Source: Neurospora tetrasperma FGSC 2508
Lineage: Eukaryota > Ascomycota > Sordariomycetes > Sordariales > Sordariaceae
Direction of reading: 5' to 3'
Length of the DNA stretch: 64,000 nt
NCBI RefSeq assembly: GCF_000213175.1
Contig: NW_009799101.1
Span: 4,460,940-4,524,939 of the forward strand
A program made the position numbers and the translations under genes. Shown here in pieces: positions 34,646 through 46,592 of the stretch (positions within the stretch are counted from its first letter, which is position 1; the number at the start of each line of letters is the position of its first letter). The notes below the pieces were generated by a model. It was given only the letters and a program-made list of their open reading frames with translations. It made no database searches and had not been told where the DNA came from.

Positions 34646-36569
34646 ATGGCTCAAGACAAACAGAAGTCCCGCAAGGAGGCCCGAAAGGTGAATCAGCCGG
34701 ATCACGCCTCGGTCCCCTCCCAACCCAGCCAGGGTGAGAACGTAGAGGTATAGCCCCAAAGCCACCACAAGTTGAGACGTAGCGCCCGCTAATATCCTCA
34801 TGTAGACGCCCATCGCCAACAAAAAGGACACCAGCGGCTTGGGAAATAACAATCTCGTTTCACCTGGATCCTCCCATCAGCATCGCGCCATTACGGCGCA
34901 GGCTTCCCAGTATCTGGTATCGCCAGGTGCAAGGTACTCCAATGTTTCCCATCTAAGCCCTGTCAACAACTTGAACACAGGCACTCAGCACGTATTCAGT
35001 CTTCCCCATAACAACCGACACCCCTTGCCCGATCCTTTGAGTGACCACAACGTCCATTCTCTTATTGCCGGAGCCCCTCATCGGCATCACCATGGACAGC
35101 AAAATCATCAACAGCAAAACCATCAAGAGCAAAACTATCAAGAGCAAAACCAACACCCCATCGCCATCCCTCTCGATGGCTACACCTTTCATCCCAGTGT
35201 CGCGGGAATCTCCCATCACAGAGACCACGACCAGGTCTCTCTTCCTAACCGTTATGGTTCTAACACTGTTCCTGATGTTGTGGGAGCCCTTTACCATCAG
35301 CAGCCTGGTCAATCTGCTGTCCATCAGCCAACCAATGCATCGCCGAGTGCTAACTATGGAAACCACCCCATGGCTTCGGAATTCAGTCATTTGAACCAAC
35401 AAACCGCGAACAACTTTCAGGGAGTTGCAGTTCAACACTACGCGTATGCTGAAGAGCTTCAGTACATGGGCAGTGTTCAAGCCCTCCCGGTTTCTCAAGG
35501 TCCGAACTATTTCCCAGGGGTCCCAGTCCAGCAGTATCAAAATCTTCAGCCTCCCCAGCCCATGGGCATCCTGCAAGGCAATGCGGCTGCTCAGCCGAAC
35601 AACTTCCCGTCTGCATATCCCAACAATGTTTCGGCTGCTCATTCAAATGGTTTCCAGTTCATCCCAGCTCAACATCATCAACTGTCTCGGCAGCCACAAC
35701 CCGGTATGAACATGGCGCAAGGCGTTCCAGCTGCTCATCTGAACAACATCCCAGCTGCTCATCCGAACAGCTTTCCAGCTGCTTATCACACCAACGTTGC
35801 AGCTGCTCATCAGACTGGTTTCCAACTCGTCCCACCCGAACAGCATCACATGCAACTTCCGCAGCAGCCCCAGCCCATGGCCATGGGGCAAGGCACTCCA
35901 GCTGCTCATGCGAACAACTTTCAAGTTGTTTATCCCAATCACCTTCCGGCTGCCCATCCGACGGGAATCCAAGGCGCCCCAGCTCAACAGCAACAAATTC
36001 ATGTTCCTCAGCAACCCCAGCCCATGGACATGGTGCAGCCCATCCCGGCCGCTGATCCTCTAGACCTTGGTATCCCCCAAGATCAGCTTAATCCCATCAC
36101 CCCTGGACCGCCTCACCCGCAGGCCAACCACCCCGCCGTACTCGCTTTGGAGTATATAGATCCGGACCAAGATATCAATGAAATTATCGATGCTGCAGCT
36201 AGTGTACTCCACGCGGACCACAGGCAGTGCCAGCACAAGTGGGTAGAGGATGATGTGGAACATCAGTGCACGGGCCATGCTTAGAAGGCTGGGCGCCGCA
36301 TCAAGTTTTGTCTTCACCATCTGGTTAATAGAATCGGCGCGGACATGAAGGTCCGCATTTTGCGACGCCTAGCCCGAGGCTACGGCACCTGTTCAGGAGA
36401 CTACCGTCTCATGGAACGGGAGACTGGCACCCTTTGTCCTCGCTGCAGAGCGAGGGCTGATGCCAGGCGGGCAGCGGCGGCAGCCGCGGCAGCCGCAAAC
36501 GCTGCCGCAATGGTTCCTGGAGTACAAGGCCAGGAAGGTTGGATGGCGGAGGGCAACGTCTTCCAGTAG
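34646..36569 (+). CDS. Longest type A Cys-rich paralog (621 codons) with TAG at the conserved site
   Basis: Exons 34646-34747 and 34806-36569 (58-bp intron, GTATAG...GCTAAT...GTAG, phase 0). A basic start (MAQDKQKSRKEARK) leads into a 450-residue arm of Q, N, H, P and A. The arm holds a run of QNHQEQNYQEQN units and many AAHPNNFPAAH-like units, a clear sign of internal expansion. PHPQANHPAVLAL and a short helix (INEIIDAAASVLHA) precede CQHKWVEDDVEHQC, TGHA, then TAG at 36282-36284 (codon 527). In frame follow KAGRRIKFCLHHLVNR, RGYGTCSGDY, ETGTLCPRC and a long polyalanine stretch to TAG at 36567-36569. The Cys module is as well kept after the TAG as before it. Function unknown; the arm composition is prion-like. 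Confidence 0.8.
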
Positions 36570-36990
36570 AGGGGGTGAACGAACACGTTCGTTTAGGGTA
36601 GATGGTCTGAAGTTGACTGGATAAACTTTGACAAATCACCGCGAAGAGTTCTTTCTCTGGACCGATCCCAGAACAGATGGGGAACCAAAAGGAAAAGGCC
36701 AAGAGAAGAACGAAGAAAAACAAAAAAGAACACAAAAAACAGCACGCCGGTCCTTCTAAGGGTCGGACAACACTTGTATATAGCTGTAAACATAACCAAA
36801 ATCGACCCTATAGCCACTAAGCTTTTGCCTCCAGAAAATGATATAGACGTTCGTGATACCCTTCAATTCGCTCATTTGGTCTCAAATCTGTTTCCCGGCT
36901 GAGGTAGCGGTTGTGTGGCAAAGCTTCGCCTCTTCTCTTTAACAGATACCTCGAACTTCCGGTCTATCGAGTACTACCAAGAGGTAGGTA
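36570..36990. other. Short spacer
   Basis: 3' flank of the 34.6-kb gene, with an A/G-rich stretch at 36690-36740. Nothing further. Confidence 0.3.
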
Positions 36991-37272
36991 CGTGTACCGC
37001 CTGGCCTATACTTGCAATGTAGAAGGCAGTGGGCGGGCAGGCGGATCGAGTACTGCCTCGATCATCTGCTCAACAGGATCTCTTCGGAGACAAAGATCAC
37101 CCTCCTTGAACGGTTTGCCCACGGGGAGGTCTCATGCTCGGGAGACTATCGCTGGATGCCCAGGGAAACGGGCACTCTATGCGAGCCGTGTAGGGAAAGG
37201 GCCGCCTGCTACCGAGGCAGCTGTTACGATGGCTGGCAATTTGAACTAAGGCCAGTCAGATGCTTTGGCTGA
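36991..37272 (+). pseudogene. Truncated type A paralog (C-terminal half only), Trp near the family TAG site
   Basis: The frame reads LQCRRQWAGRRIEYCLDHLL, then EVSCSGDYRWMPRETGTLCEPC. It aligns with the second half of the 34.6-kb protein (KAGRRIKFCLHHL, ETGTLCPRC). The N-terminal arm and first ligands are missing and no start is convincing. Where the intact relative has TAG-AAG this copy has CAG-TGG: either Trp replaces the stop with one codon lost, or CAG (Gln) sits at the stop site and TGG at the Lys. Best read as a 5'-truncated duplicate, although a remote first exon cannot be excluded. Confidence 0.55.
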
Positions 37273-38450
37273 AAGCGGTTCCTCCCCTCGGTGACAGAGC
37301 ATACTCGGACTTGCAAGGCTGAGATCGGGCTGAACGGGATTCAAGTGTCCTTCTACCTCAAGGTATTATTGGATGATCGAGGCTCGCGATTTCGGCGATG
37401 AGGGGAAGTCTGCAATGAATATCTTTGGGGGTTGTTTTGGATGATGGTCGGGGTGGCCAAAGCCGTTCCTGACATGACGGTTTTCCTCTTGTCCAAATGG
37501 TACCGGAGTTGTCAGGCTTCCTACTGAGATGGGACGGTGTAATATTCCAGTGAGAGGGTAGTTCATTGATCACGCGGAAACTTGATATAGATAGGTAATA
37601 GGGGGCGTAAGTTGTACATACCTCTAGGTAGCGACCTAGGATAGATCAAGACGACGTCAAGATCTCAAGCTTCTTTTCCTCCACTCGTTCACGTTGAAGC
37701 TTTCTCCTAGATAGAAAAGATCCAAGAGATTGCTATCACAGAAGTCGTTAAGCGTGCCGGTATCGCACAGTGTCGCAGAGACCAGAGTGTGTGTATACCG
37801 CCAGCGCTTATGATCAGCCTTAGCCGCGACGGCAGTCCTTCGCGAAGCCATCCCGAGTTCGCCCACAATTCACAGAACTGAGTGGCTCTTTTGGGCTGCC
37901 TCTCGAGGTACGTACCTACCCGAGTTAGCAGGGCTCATGTCCTGGCCTCATAGGTACAGCCACAGCAGCACTCAACCGCTTCCACGCTCTTCGGTGAAAG
38001 GCAATAACAGATGTTCTTTCTGATACAGATGAGACCAGGAACCCAAATATTGGGCGTGGAATCCCCACTGTATCATCGTATGGTGGCGTGTCCTCCAAAC
38101 CTTGCAATATTCATCGCCCTTCCGTGGTGCCGAGCCAGCCACTCAGCAAGCATCCTTGTACCTACCGACCCTCGGCTTCTTCCCTTTCATCCACAAGCAT
38201 ACCAGTTAGTGCCGTTCTATAGGTATATTTCCGTTTGCTCTTTTGCCTTCACCGCAGTGCAGTAGTGGATTCTTGGCGCCGGAGTGGTCCGTCTTCCGTG
38301 GTAGTATTTCTTCTCCTCTGGACGACTCTCTCGACCGACCACATTCTTGCACCGTACACCACATTTTGGTACAGTCAACACCTGATCGCAAAAACGTTCA
38401 CGATCAAGAGTTCTAAACCCTGGAAGAACTCCAGATACTAGGTAGCGACC
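37273..38450. other. Spacer, no gene supported
   Basis: Non-coding appearance, presumably holding the promoter of the 38.5-kb gene. Open frames here show no motif. Confidence 0.3.
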
Positions 38451-39562
38451 ATGGATTGGGCAAGCTTTTATAACGCCCAATATGGAGTCTTCTTTGCTCA
38501 TTCGCAAGGAGTCAACCACCAGCCAGGCGTTCCCATGATGAACCCGGGAGCAGGCTTCGCCAATGGCCTCCAGGGCAATAACCTGGCTGTCGTGGATCAA
38601 GCCTCCGCTATGATTCCGAATCCTAGCGCTTTCAACCAGTTTAACGTTAGTACTCGACCTAAAAGGAGATGAAGATGCAGAGCATTGCTAACTTTTCACA
38701 GCAACCCCAGCCCCATCAGGGCATTCCGGTGGGCCCGCAAGGCCAGGGAGCACATTACCAAATGCTTCCCGCTAACCCGCTCCATCTGCCGCAGATGGCT
38801 CATCATCAAACAGCTCTTCACCACCAGATCCAGCAGCCGGATCCTCCTCACCAGCATCCGGCACCTCACCAGAATCCGGCTCCTCACCACCAGATGGCTG
38901 ATCAGCAGCAACCATTCCCTCTCCATCAACAGCCAGCTTTTCCGCATCAACATGTTGCTCCTCAGCAGCATCCAGCTCCTGTTTATCAGCAGCCGGTTCC
39001 TTCTCATCAGCAAATGGCTCCCCAGCAACCAATGGCTCCCCATCAGCAATTCGCTCCCCATCAACAGATGGCTCCCCACCAGCAAATGGCTCCCCATCAG
39101 CATCCGGCCCTTTTTGATCAACAGCCGGTTCCTCCCGTTCAGCAAATCATTCCCCATCCCGAAGCTGAACATCCGGCGGTGCTCGCACTCCTGACCATCA
39201 CTCCGGCCACTGGAACTGATGAAATTGAACTGATGGTCAGGGAAGCCGCAGCTGTGCTCCACGCACAGCACCAGAAGCAGTGTGGCCGCGCTGGCTGCAA
39301 TGGCCGCGCTGGCTGCAATGCCCGCGCTTAGAAGGCAGGGCCGCGTAGTCGCTCGTGCCTCGAGCATTTGGGCAATCGGCCCGGTCTCAGTATGACGGTG
39401 GAGATTCTGATCCGCCAGTCCCGCGGAGAAGGAACGTGTAGCAGTTGCTACGCGTTCATGCCGGTTGAGACCGGCAGATACTGCGATCAGTGCAACTCCA
39501 GAGGCGTTGCGAGACGTCTCGCAATACAGCATGCGGCGCAAGCTGGTGGCGAGGCGGAGTAA
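38451..39562 (+). CDS. Type A Cys-rich paralog with TAG at the conserved site
   Basis: Exons 38451-38645 and 38702-39562 (56-bp intron, GTTAGT...GCTAAC...ACAG, phase 0). The start MDWASFYNAQYG is followed by a Q/H/P-rich arm built of HQQMAPHQQ-type units. PHPEAEHPAVLAL and the helix IELMVREAAAVLHA precede a Cys stretch with a small internal duplication (CGRAGCNGRAGCNARA). TAG follows at 39329-39331 (codon 275), then in frame KAGPRSRSCLEHLGNRPG, RQSRGEGTCSSCY, ETGRYCDQC and a short Ala-rich tail to TAA. Product 351 residues with Trp at the site, 274 without. Conserved ligands lie on both sides of the TAG. Confidence 0.8.
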
Positions 39563-40342
39563 GTGAGATGGCCTACGAGGGACACTCACGGCCAGTCTCC
39601 GTTACGAAGATGGAGTGTCAAACAATAGCAATGGATCTCCCGCATTGGCGCCATGGAATGTACCTCATAAGACCAGACAAGCGAACGGGGATTAAATCGA
39701 AGCAGGGTTTAGAAGTAAATTCTCCAACCGAGGTGTCGAGGCCGAGGACGTCGAGGGCTATGGGGAGGGGATTGAACTTTAGGGGGATTGGCAGTACGAA
39801 CTACCTGCCGGGTAGATAGTTCAAACGATTTACCTCCATCAAGGAGAAGGTCTCGAAATTTCATTTTGTTCAACGTCGGTCAGGACCTTCGTGTGGGAGT
39901 TAGTCCTCTGGACCTCGGGGCAATGGGTTGAACTTCATGCTTTCCGGATGCGTAGAGGTACCGTTATCCAGGCATTACGACCTTCCCGGTAGATAGTTCA
40001 AACTGTTTACATCCATCAAGGAGAAGGTCTTCATACTTTATCTTGTTCCAGACTTCTCAACGTTGATGTTAACTTATCCACTTTGACAGCCGCCGACAGA
40101 TGTCTGAATATGGCTTTGAAGGCGAAGTCTCGCCTGCATCAATGCTTCGTAGCCTCCACAGGTCGATGAGACTTCGGGTCTGTATATACTAAGATAGAGT
40201 CTGTCAAAATCCTTATGTATTCAGTCGGCGACGTATGGCTGCCTTGATATAGAAATCCTTCAATCAACTTAGAGGACACGTAACGCGTAACGGATGTCCT
40301 TGTGATACGGACGACACGAAAGAGCGGAATGTCGGGCATGAG
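39563..40342. other. Spacer with a 177-bp tandem duplication
   Basis: GGTAGATAGTTCAAAC followed by TTTAC and CATCAAGGAGAAGGTCT begins at 39811 and recurs at 39988. Sequence before each copy also matches in part. No gene is supported. Confidence 0.5.
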
Positions 40343-40909
40343 ATGTTTATTGTCTCGTACGGTGGCGAATACTCAATCCTTCAAAAAGGTAGAGATCATC
40401 GTAATCGTCTGGTGTCGGCCAATGAACCTCCTTATGTCAACCACCATTTCGGAGCCAACTAGCTTCCTGGCGTGAACCATCTTCTTGCAATGAACCATCC
40501 GGTCGCAATCAACCACACCCAAGGACAGTATCCCGCCTTCCAGGCGCTTTTCACTGTAAAACAGCACACGCCTAGGGAGGAAGTGGAAGATACCGTTTGG
40601 GTTGCGGCGGAAGTCCTACACGCTGATCATCCCAAGGCATGTAGCTACCCCGGATGCACTGCTCGCACTTAGAAGGCGCGCGACCGCTTATCCAAGTGCT
40701 TGGACCACCTGGGAAACAAACTAGGCCTACTTACGAAGCTTGCCATCCTCAAGAGACAGAGCCGCGGCGAGGGCACTTGCACCAGCTGTTATGCTAGAAT
40801 GGCCGTAGAAACTTACCAGCATTGTCCTACTTGAAATGACAAGGGCGCCGTTAGACGTCTTGCTGCGCAGTTTGCGCAGGTATCGATCGATGACGGTTTG
40901 GACAACTGA
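40343..40909 (+). pseudogene. Type A paralog with two TAG codons and a Cys-to-stop TGA, probably decayed
   Basis: A frame from an ATG at 40343 runs through TAG at 40460-40462, the segment YPAFQALF and the helix EVEDTVWVAAEVLHADH, then CSYPGC, TART and TAG at 40670-40672 (the family site). KARDRLSKCLDHLGNK and RQSRGEGTCTSCY follow in frame. A TGA (40832-40834) then replaces the last Cys codon, where the 38.5-kb relative has CDQC. The sequence beyond still aligns (NDKGAVRRLAAQ) to TGA at 40907-40909. The N-terminal arm is short and the start uncertain. The loss of a ligand by TGA looks like a genuine inactivating change, unlike the TAGs. Confidence 0.55.
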
Positions 40910-42783
40910 GCCGAGTACGACCTAAGTCGTTGAGCCTCCGGAAGACAGTGTCCGTCGCGGCCATGGACACGGAATCCCATGCCACTAGTGAGTCCATGTG
41001 TGGCGAATATTGCACTGATTTCCTCGGAGGCACTTGATGCGAGAGGGGAATCAACAGCCATGAAGATTTTGAGGATCGACCGAGGTCTTCAAGACGGTGG
41101 ACTTGTAGAAACTTGGGAGGAGGCTCAACTTGGACGCGGCTGTGGTAGAGAGAGGCGATTAGCAGGGATCTGAATTCACGACAAGCGACAGCAGGTACAA
41201 TCGATCGAATCTCCATGTACGCTTTGGCGATTTTGTGGGACAAGCCATGCGGTCAAATAGGTTTCGGGAAAATAGGTTGCCCTCGATTCGTGTTAGCATG
41301 AATACCCTGGCCCAGGCATGCTTGGACTGGTTCCACGGGCAGTTTAGGTCAGTTCATCACAATAACTAGCAATGGGTTTGGTATGTCCGCTTGCTCGCTT
41401 GCTCGCTTGACCAACGTGAATATAATCTGATCGCAGATCGCTTCAGCTCTCGCCGGTTGTCGGGGATATGATTCAAGGTGCATGGTCGTTTTCAGGATCG
41501 CCATGTCCTTTCGTCGGTGAGGTACGGTCGACTGTCTCGATTCGCTCTCGGTATATGTGACAAAATGTTTGAACAGAAGGACAGGTCCGTTCCCGGGAAG
41601 GTGATGCTGTACTCGGTTAAGCAGTTGAAGTCAAGGGGGCGATGATGCTAATAGCGGTGTTTGAGGGAGGAGGAAGCAAGACAAAGTTTGGATTCTAGGA
41701 TTTGGGGACAAAGACCACCTTGGACCTCCCGAGGGGATGGGTATCACATGTCAGCAACCAAACAAGCATTACATCATGTCTGATTTCCAATCAATTGCAG
41801 GGTTTTGACAACCTGCAGGCACGCCCTACTGGCATGAGGCGCTATGTGCTCGTGGTTTCATCAAACTTGTCCCGGGTCTGCATGCTTTGATTTCGCGGCG
41901 ACTTGATATGGATGTAAGGGTTCCGAGGAAGGTACATGTCGATAGCACAGGGAAATGGGCAAGTCGAGTTTTGAGACATCCTCGATGCCGATACCCCGAG
42001 CCTGACAGGAACAACCGGCGACTTTGGCAGAACTAGAACGTCGGTCGAACTCGGGCCAAACACGCTCTTCTCTTTGTACGACTCTCAAGAAACCCCAGAT
42101 TTGCGATAGATTTTACCATGAGTAGCAACTAAACAGATTTTATTTTGATTCGACATGTCTCGATGCTGGATTCGGCTTCGTCGTGTGTGTGCTGCCCCAC
42201 TCTGCTCCTACCCCACCAGTCGCCCACGCCATCTTCTCTCCTTCCCACTTCCAAATTTTACTCGCAGATTATGCCACCTTTGCTCCGGCATCCTAGACAC
42301 CTCAGCTACATGTACTCTCGCTTTCAGCACTCTGCTGACCCCGCGTGGTGAAAGTCCCGTCCTCCTTCCTTCCTCCCACTTCCCCCTTGAAATGTCTTGG
42401 CCGCAGTTGAACTCCAGATGAAAACGCCGGTTTGCCTTTGCTCATATACGAAAAAGGCATTCTACGCATCACGATAGGTCAATTATTGGGATTCAAACAT
42501 GTCACTTTTTGAGCAAAATATTACCTAGCATTCCATCTTTCCCTGCCTGGCACCTATCAGCAGCATATGCGTTCGACAGACCCTTCTTCGGTACGCGTTT
42601 AGAAAGCAAAGATGGTATGTATCTTCCGACGCTGTCATACGTCCACCGTCATATCCTCTTGAAACCGCGTCCCATTTCTATCGCGTCACGCCTTCGTTCT
42701 GTTCATTATCTGCTTTAAGATGTTCATGTCAATCCCCTAGTATCTTCCCAAGAATCAAAGACGTCCTACTTCGTAAGAAATCA
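40910..42783. other. Spacer between the type A and type B halves of the cluster
   Basis: No gene is supported. It forms the boundary where orientation switches from plus (type A) to minus (type B). Confidence 0.35.
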
Positions 42784-43716
42784 CTAATCCTGCTGCTCAT
42801 CGTAGCAGTGCTGGCAGAAGAGACCTGGTCCCCTCTGTGGACGCCACAGACAATTGGTGCATGTGCCTACACCCATCGCGGTATTACGCCTTTGCGCTTC
42901 GAGCCTTCCCTTGCCAGCACGGTTCTTGAGACATCTTCGGCACTTCCTCGCACCCGTCTGCTAGACGGGTTGCGAGTTGCACTCGCTGCACTGCCGTCCT
43001 TGGACCTCAGCTGGGCCAGCATGTAGACTCTGAGAAGCTGTGGTGTTGTTGTGATGGAGGTCCGCTTGTGCTGTGAAGGGGGCTGGGGCGAGGGCTGTGC
43101 TCTCAGCGTGGAAGTCATTGACGGGGATGAAGCTGTTGTCCTGACCAAAGTTGTTGTCCTGACCAAAGTTGTTGTCCTGACCAAAGGTGTTGAGATGGTC
43201 AAAATTGCTACCCTGCTCGGGCAAGTGGCTGCTATGGGCCATGACGGTCTGGCTCTGATAGAAGTTGTTACTGTGGAGGTGTCCAGAGTTATTACCTTGA
43301 CCGTAGAGGTTACTGATGAGGCTAGGGTTGTTGGGGCCATTGGTGATCGGGTGTGGTTCGCTAGGCAGTGCAAGCTTGTGGACTTCCTCGCTTCCGACCG
43401 AGACGAGGTCTCCAAAAGAGATGGACTTCTTCCATTCTCCACTTCGTACCCACAACTCGAACTCTTCAAGAATGGTGAGGCTATGGGGTGTGTTAAGTCT
43501 AGAGACAACAGAACTTGAAATGTCGTTAACCCGCTGATGGCATACTTGAGGTTGTTGGGACGAATCAGTCGGGGCTGTATATAGTACTCTCGTCAGTACT
43601 CAGCTTGTCGCATTTCATTTCGGCCTTGGATGCGACTTACCTTGCTGATCCTGAGGTGAGGAAGAAGAATCAGTCAGGGGAGGAAGCCGGGCATCATGAA
43701 CCTTACTCGCATCCAT
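42784..43716 (-). CDS. Type B Cys-rich paralog with TAG at the conserved site
   Basis: Exons 43641-43716 and 42784-43574 (66-bp intron, GTAAGT...ACTGAC...ACAG). After MDASKVHDARLPP and an S/Q-rich stretch comes a folded-looking segment (LTILEEFELWVRSGEWKKS). A spacer follows with three tandem FGQDNN units, then the Cys module CSECNSQPV, TAG at 42961-42963 (codon 230), QTGARKCRRCLKNRAG, VGTCTNCLWRPQRGPG, FCQHC and TAG at 42784-42786. Between the first and second CxxC there are exactly 12 codons with TAG as the sixth, the same in all five type B copies. Product 288 residues with Trp at the site, 229 without. The early stop would remove three of four Cys pairs. Confidence 0.8.
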
Positions 43717-44768
43717 TTCGTAGATGTTCGAGTGGTTTATATCGAAATTGTTCTGGATTCTGACCGTGGGAAAGTGACTGATGGTTCAGAATCTCCAACT
43801 TCTGGATGGTCAGTTCGAGATCTTGTCTGACTTTGTAGGAAAGGCAGGGCGGATTAAGTACTTGGTTTTTTTTCAGCTCGCACTTCACACAAGTCAGTGG
43901 GGACTGAGGACCACATTCACTTGTGCAATTTTCAGGTTGGAAATGTTATTGAGAACAACGGTAATAGGTAGAGATCTTTAGGGATGAATTCAACCCATTA
44001 TCTCTCGGACTTCCATCTGTTGTTGATTGAAGCTGAGCTGGTCCACCCAATAACGTCCCGCGAAGCCTGAACCTAGCCGCCTACGCAGCGGAGTTGCTTG
44101 TCGTGTTAGGGGAAGCCGGGAAGGAAAGGAAAATAAGAAATACAACGAAAGACCCAAGTCGGAGGTATATTGTACGTGGTGAAATAAAGATGTCGCCGAG
44201 ACCTAGCAGACATCTTCCAACTTTAGCAAGTTGCGCTGATGGTGACCCGTGGGAGAGTCATCGAGCATGGTTAGATGAAGTGGGGCTGGGAGAGGATATT
44301 TCCAGACATCATGTGATATAAAGATTATTAACGAAATGGAGAGTGAATTCGGGAGTTGTATATGGCAAAGACAGAGAGGACAGCAATGTTCCGTCGGAAT
44401 ATATGATACGTAAAACTGCTAGAGTGACGATGTTGGTCCCAGAGAATGTACACCTCAATCCTGAACATTGCCAACCCAATTCCCCCTCGCTGGTCCCTGC
44501 CGAGCAGCCATGCGCTGTCTTTGCTTTGCTGAGTGCTACCACTGGGTGCCCTGTTCTTTCCTGCATTACAGCCCCTTGTGCGGCTTCCATGTCTAGATCT
44601 CTGCAGTGTTCCAGCATGATTTGGCCAAGACCCATCTGCATCCTGCGCCAAGCTGCCGACACGTCCATCGAGTGTCATAACCAGACGGATCATTCCTGCC
44701 CTCGAATTCTGTCCGTCAGCGGCTGGAGCTGCTGTACTGCTTCGTCTCCTTCCTCCATCGCTACGCGC
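43717..44768. other. Spacer, no gene supported
   Basis: Short open frames only, without motifs. It probably contains the promoter of the 42.8-kb gene. Confidence 0.3.
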
Positions 44769-45089
44769 CTAGATTCTCCTCCTCACACCTTCCCCATCCT
44801 TCGCCATTACTCTGCATCCTCCTTGTGTCGCATTGAAACAATGCTGGCAATGGCGACCCGGGGCCCCCTGTGGTCGGTACATGCACTTGGAGCATGTCTT
44901 CAAGCCCATGGGTCGGTTACGTTAGTTCCATCGCTGCCCGCTTGCGCGCGCCGGGGCCGTTCTCCAAGCACTCGAGGCACAATCTGGCGCCAGTTTGCTA
45001 GATTGGACGCGATTGGCATTGGAAGCATGGTCTGGTGGGCCTTGGTTGGAAGGCTAGATGAAGCTCGTGTTGATGGCGAGCAGTGTTAG
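44769..45089 (-). pseudogene. Decayed type B paralog, TAG still at the conserved site
   Basis: The frame reads CFQCQSRPI, TAG at 44998-45000, QTGARLCLECLENGPGARKRAAM, then a TAA. The rest of the module (TCSKCMYRPQGAPG, CQHC) lies one frame over. So this copy has one nonsense TAA and one frameshift beyond the shared TAG. The 12-codon linker with TAG sixth is intact. A close relative of the 45.5-kb gene (RPI-TAG-QTGAR). Confidence 0.7.
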
Positions 45090-45458
45090 TAGATAGTAGA
45101 TATACATGAAGAAGCATTCTCATTAGTCTACGTGATGTTGTGCTAGAGGTTACTCGGTAACGGAATTGCTATCTTCAATGCAGCCTAGCGATGCTATCCA
45201 TATTCCCGCTCGCGCATCGTGATGTCGGGCGGGCATGCGTCAGCTCTGCTATTTGAATGCCCAGTTTCTGCATTCCCCTCATTGATCCCTTTCTTACCTA
45301 CTCACATCCACCGCTAGAAATCAAAGTCCATTGACTGGGTCGCCCCTTCCTCCAATCCTTCTCACAAATACTTCGCTACTCCTCGCCCTCACATCCTATT
45401 CTCTCTCATTGAGTTCACCCGAAACTAGATCCATTATCCTCCGCACCTACTGCAAGGC

Positions 45459-46592
45459 TTAACCCTCCTCCGGGGGGTTCGCAATTCCATGAGCATCGTT
45501 GAAGCACCATTGGCAGTGCTGGCCAAGCGCCCTCTGAGGGCGGAACATGCAATTCGAGCACGTTCTGAATCCGTTGAGCCGATTTCTCTCCATGGCCTGA
45601 CGCTTTCGAGGGCCTGGGCGGTTCGCTAGGCATTCTAGGCACTTTCTGGCCCCAGTCTGCTAGATGGGGCGCAGATGGCACACGGTGCACGGCGAAACAG
45701 GTCTCGGAAGGGCGCCGGGAGGATCAATGGCAAGAACTGGGGCATCAAGGGAAGGCGGCATCACGGGCTGGGGGGCCGCCAAGGGTTGAACAATGAACTG
45801 GTGTTGGGGGTTGTTGTTAGCCATTGGGACCGGCGCCGGGGGGTTGGGCTGGGGATAGATGTTGTTGATGGTCAAGTTCATGTTCTGGACCGCGTTCATT
45901 GCGGGGTGCGGAATGCCGAAATTGGGCTGCTGAAAGGCGAAGTCAGGCTCTTGAATGGCGATGTCAGCCTGGTGAATGGCGATATTAGGGTGGACGCTGC
46001 TGTTGGGTTGCTGAATGTTGATGTTTGGGTTCTGCATTTCGACATTGTGGTGGTGGTTATCGATGAAGGGGAGCTGATAGTCGACGTTGGGGTGCTGGAT
46101 GTCGACATTGTGCTGTTGGATGTCGACATCTTGGTGCTGCACGCCGTCATCTGGCATGCCCATAAAAGCAAGTTGATTCTGAGCGATGATGGCTTCGTTT
46201 TGCGATTGAACATTGGGCCCAAAATTCCGTCGCTCGTTCGGTAGGGCCATCACCTCAGGGTATAGAGGAGGTGGTCCCAACGGAAACATGTGCGCAGAAG
46301 ATCGAATTGTGGCTGCTTCATTCAGAACCTCCAGAAAAGGCCGTCCCCAGTGGTTGCAAATCGACTGCCAGGTTTCCTCATCAACGTGGTCTACCATCTG
46401 CCTGAACTCAAACTGAAGAGCCTTCAGTTCGTCGACTGTTGACAAGGTTATTGTCAGTGCATATAAATGAAGTGACTTGATGTTGAAGAAATTCTTACCT
46501 TCTTGCTTATCGAACCAGCACCAGGGATACTGAGCGTTGAAGTCTACCTCAATGCAGACTTGGAGAAATCCTGTACACTTTCTGCGGTCCAT
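45459..46592 (-). CDS. Type B Cys-rich paralog with TAG at the conserved site
   Basis: Exons 46499-46592 and 45459-46435. The 63-bp intron (GTAAGA...CACTGAC...ACAG) is a multiple of three and would stay open if retained. MDRRKCTGFLQVC starts a short Cys-containing N-terminus. A helix (VDELKALQFEFRQMV) and an acidic segment follow. Then comes a repetitive arm of about 150 residues with units like VDIQHPNVD, NINIQQPN and IAIHQADIAIQEPD. The Cys module is CTVCHLRPI, TAG at 45660-45662 (codon 290), QTGARKCLECLANRPG, RTCSNCMFRPQRALG, HCQWC and TAA at 45459-45461. Product 356 residues with Trp at the site, 289 without. QTGARKC after the stop is shared with the 42.8-kb gene. Function unknown. Confidence 0.8.
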
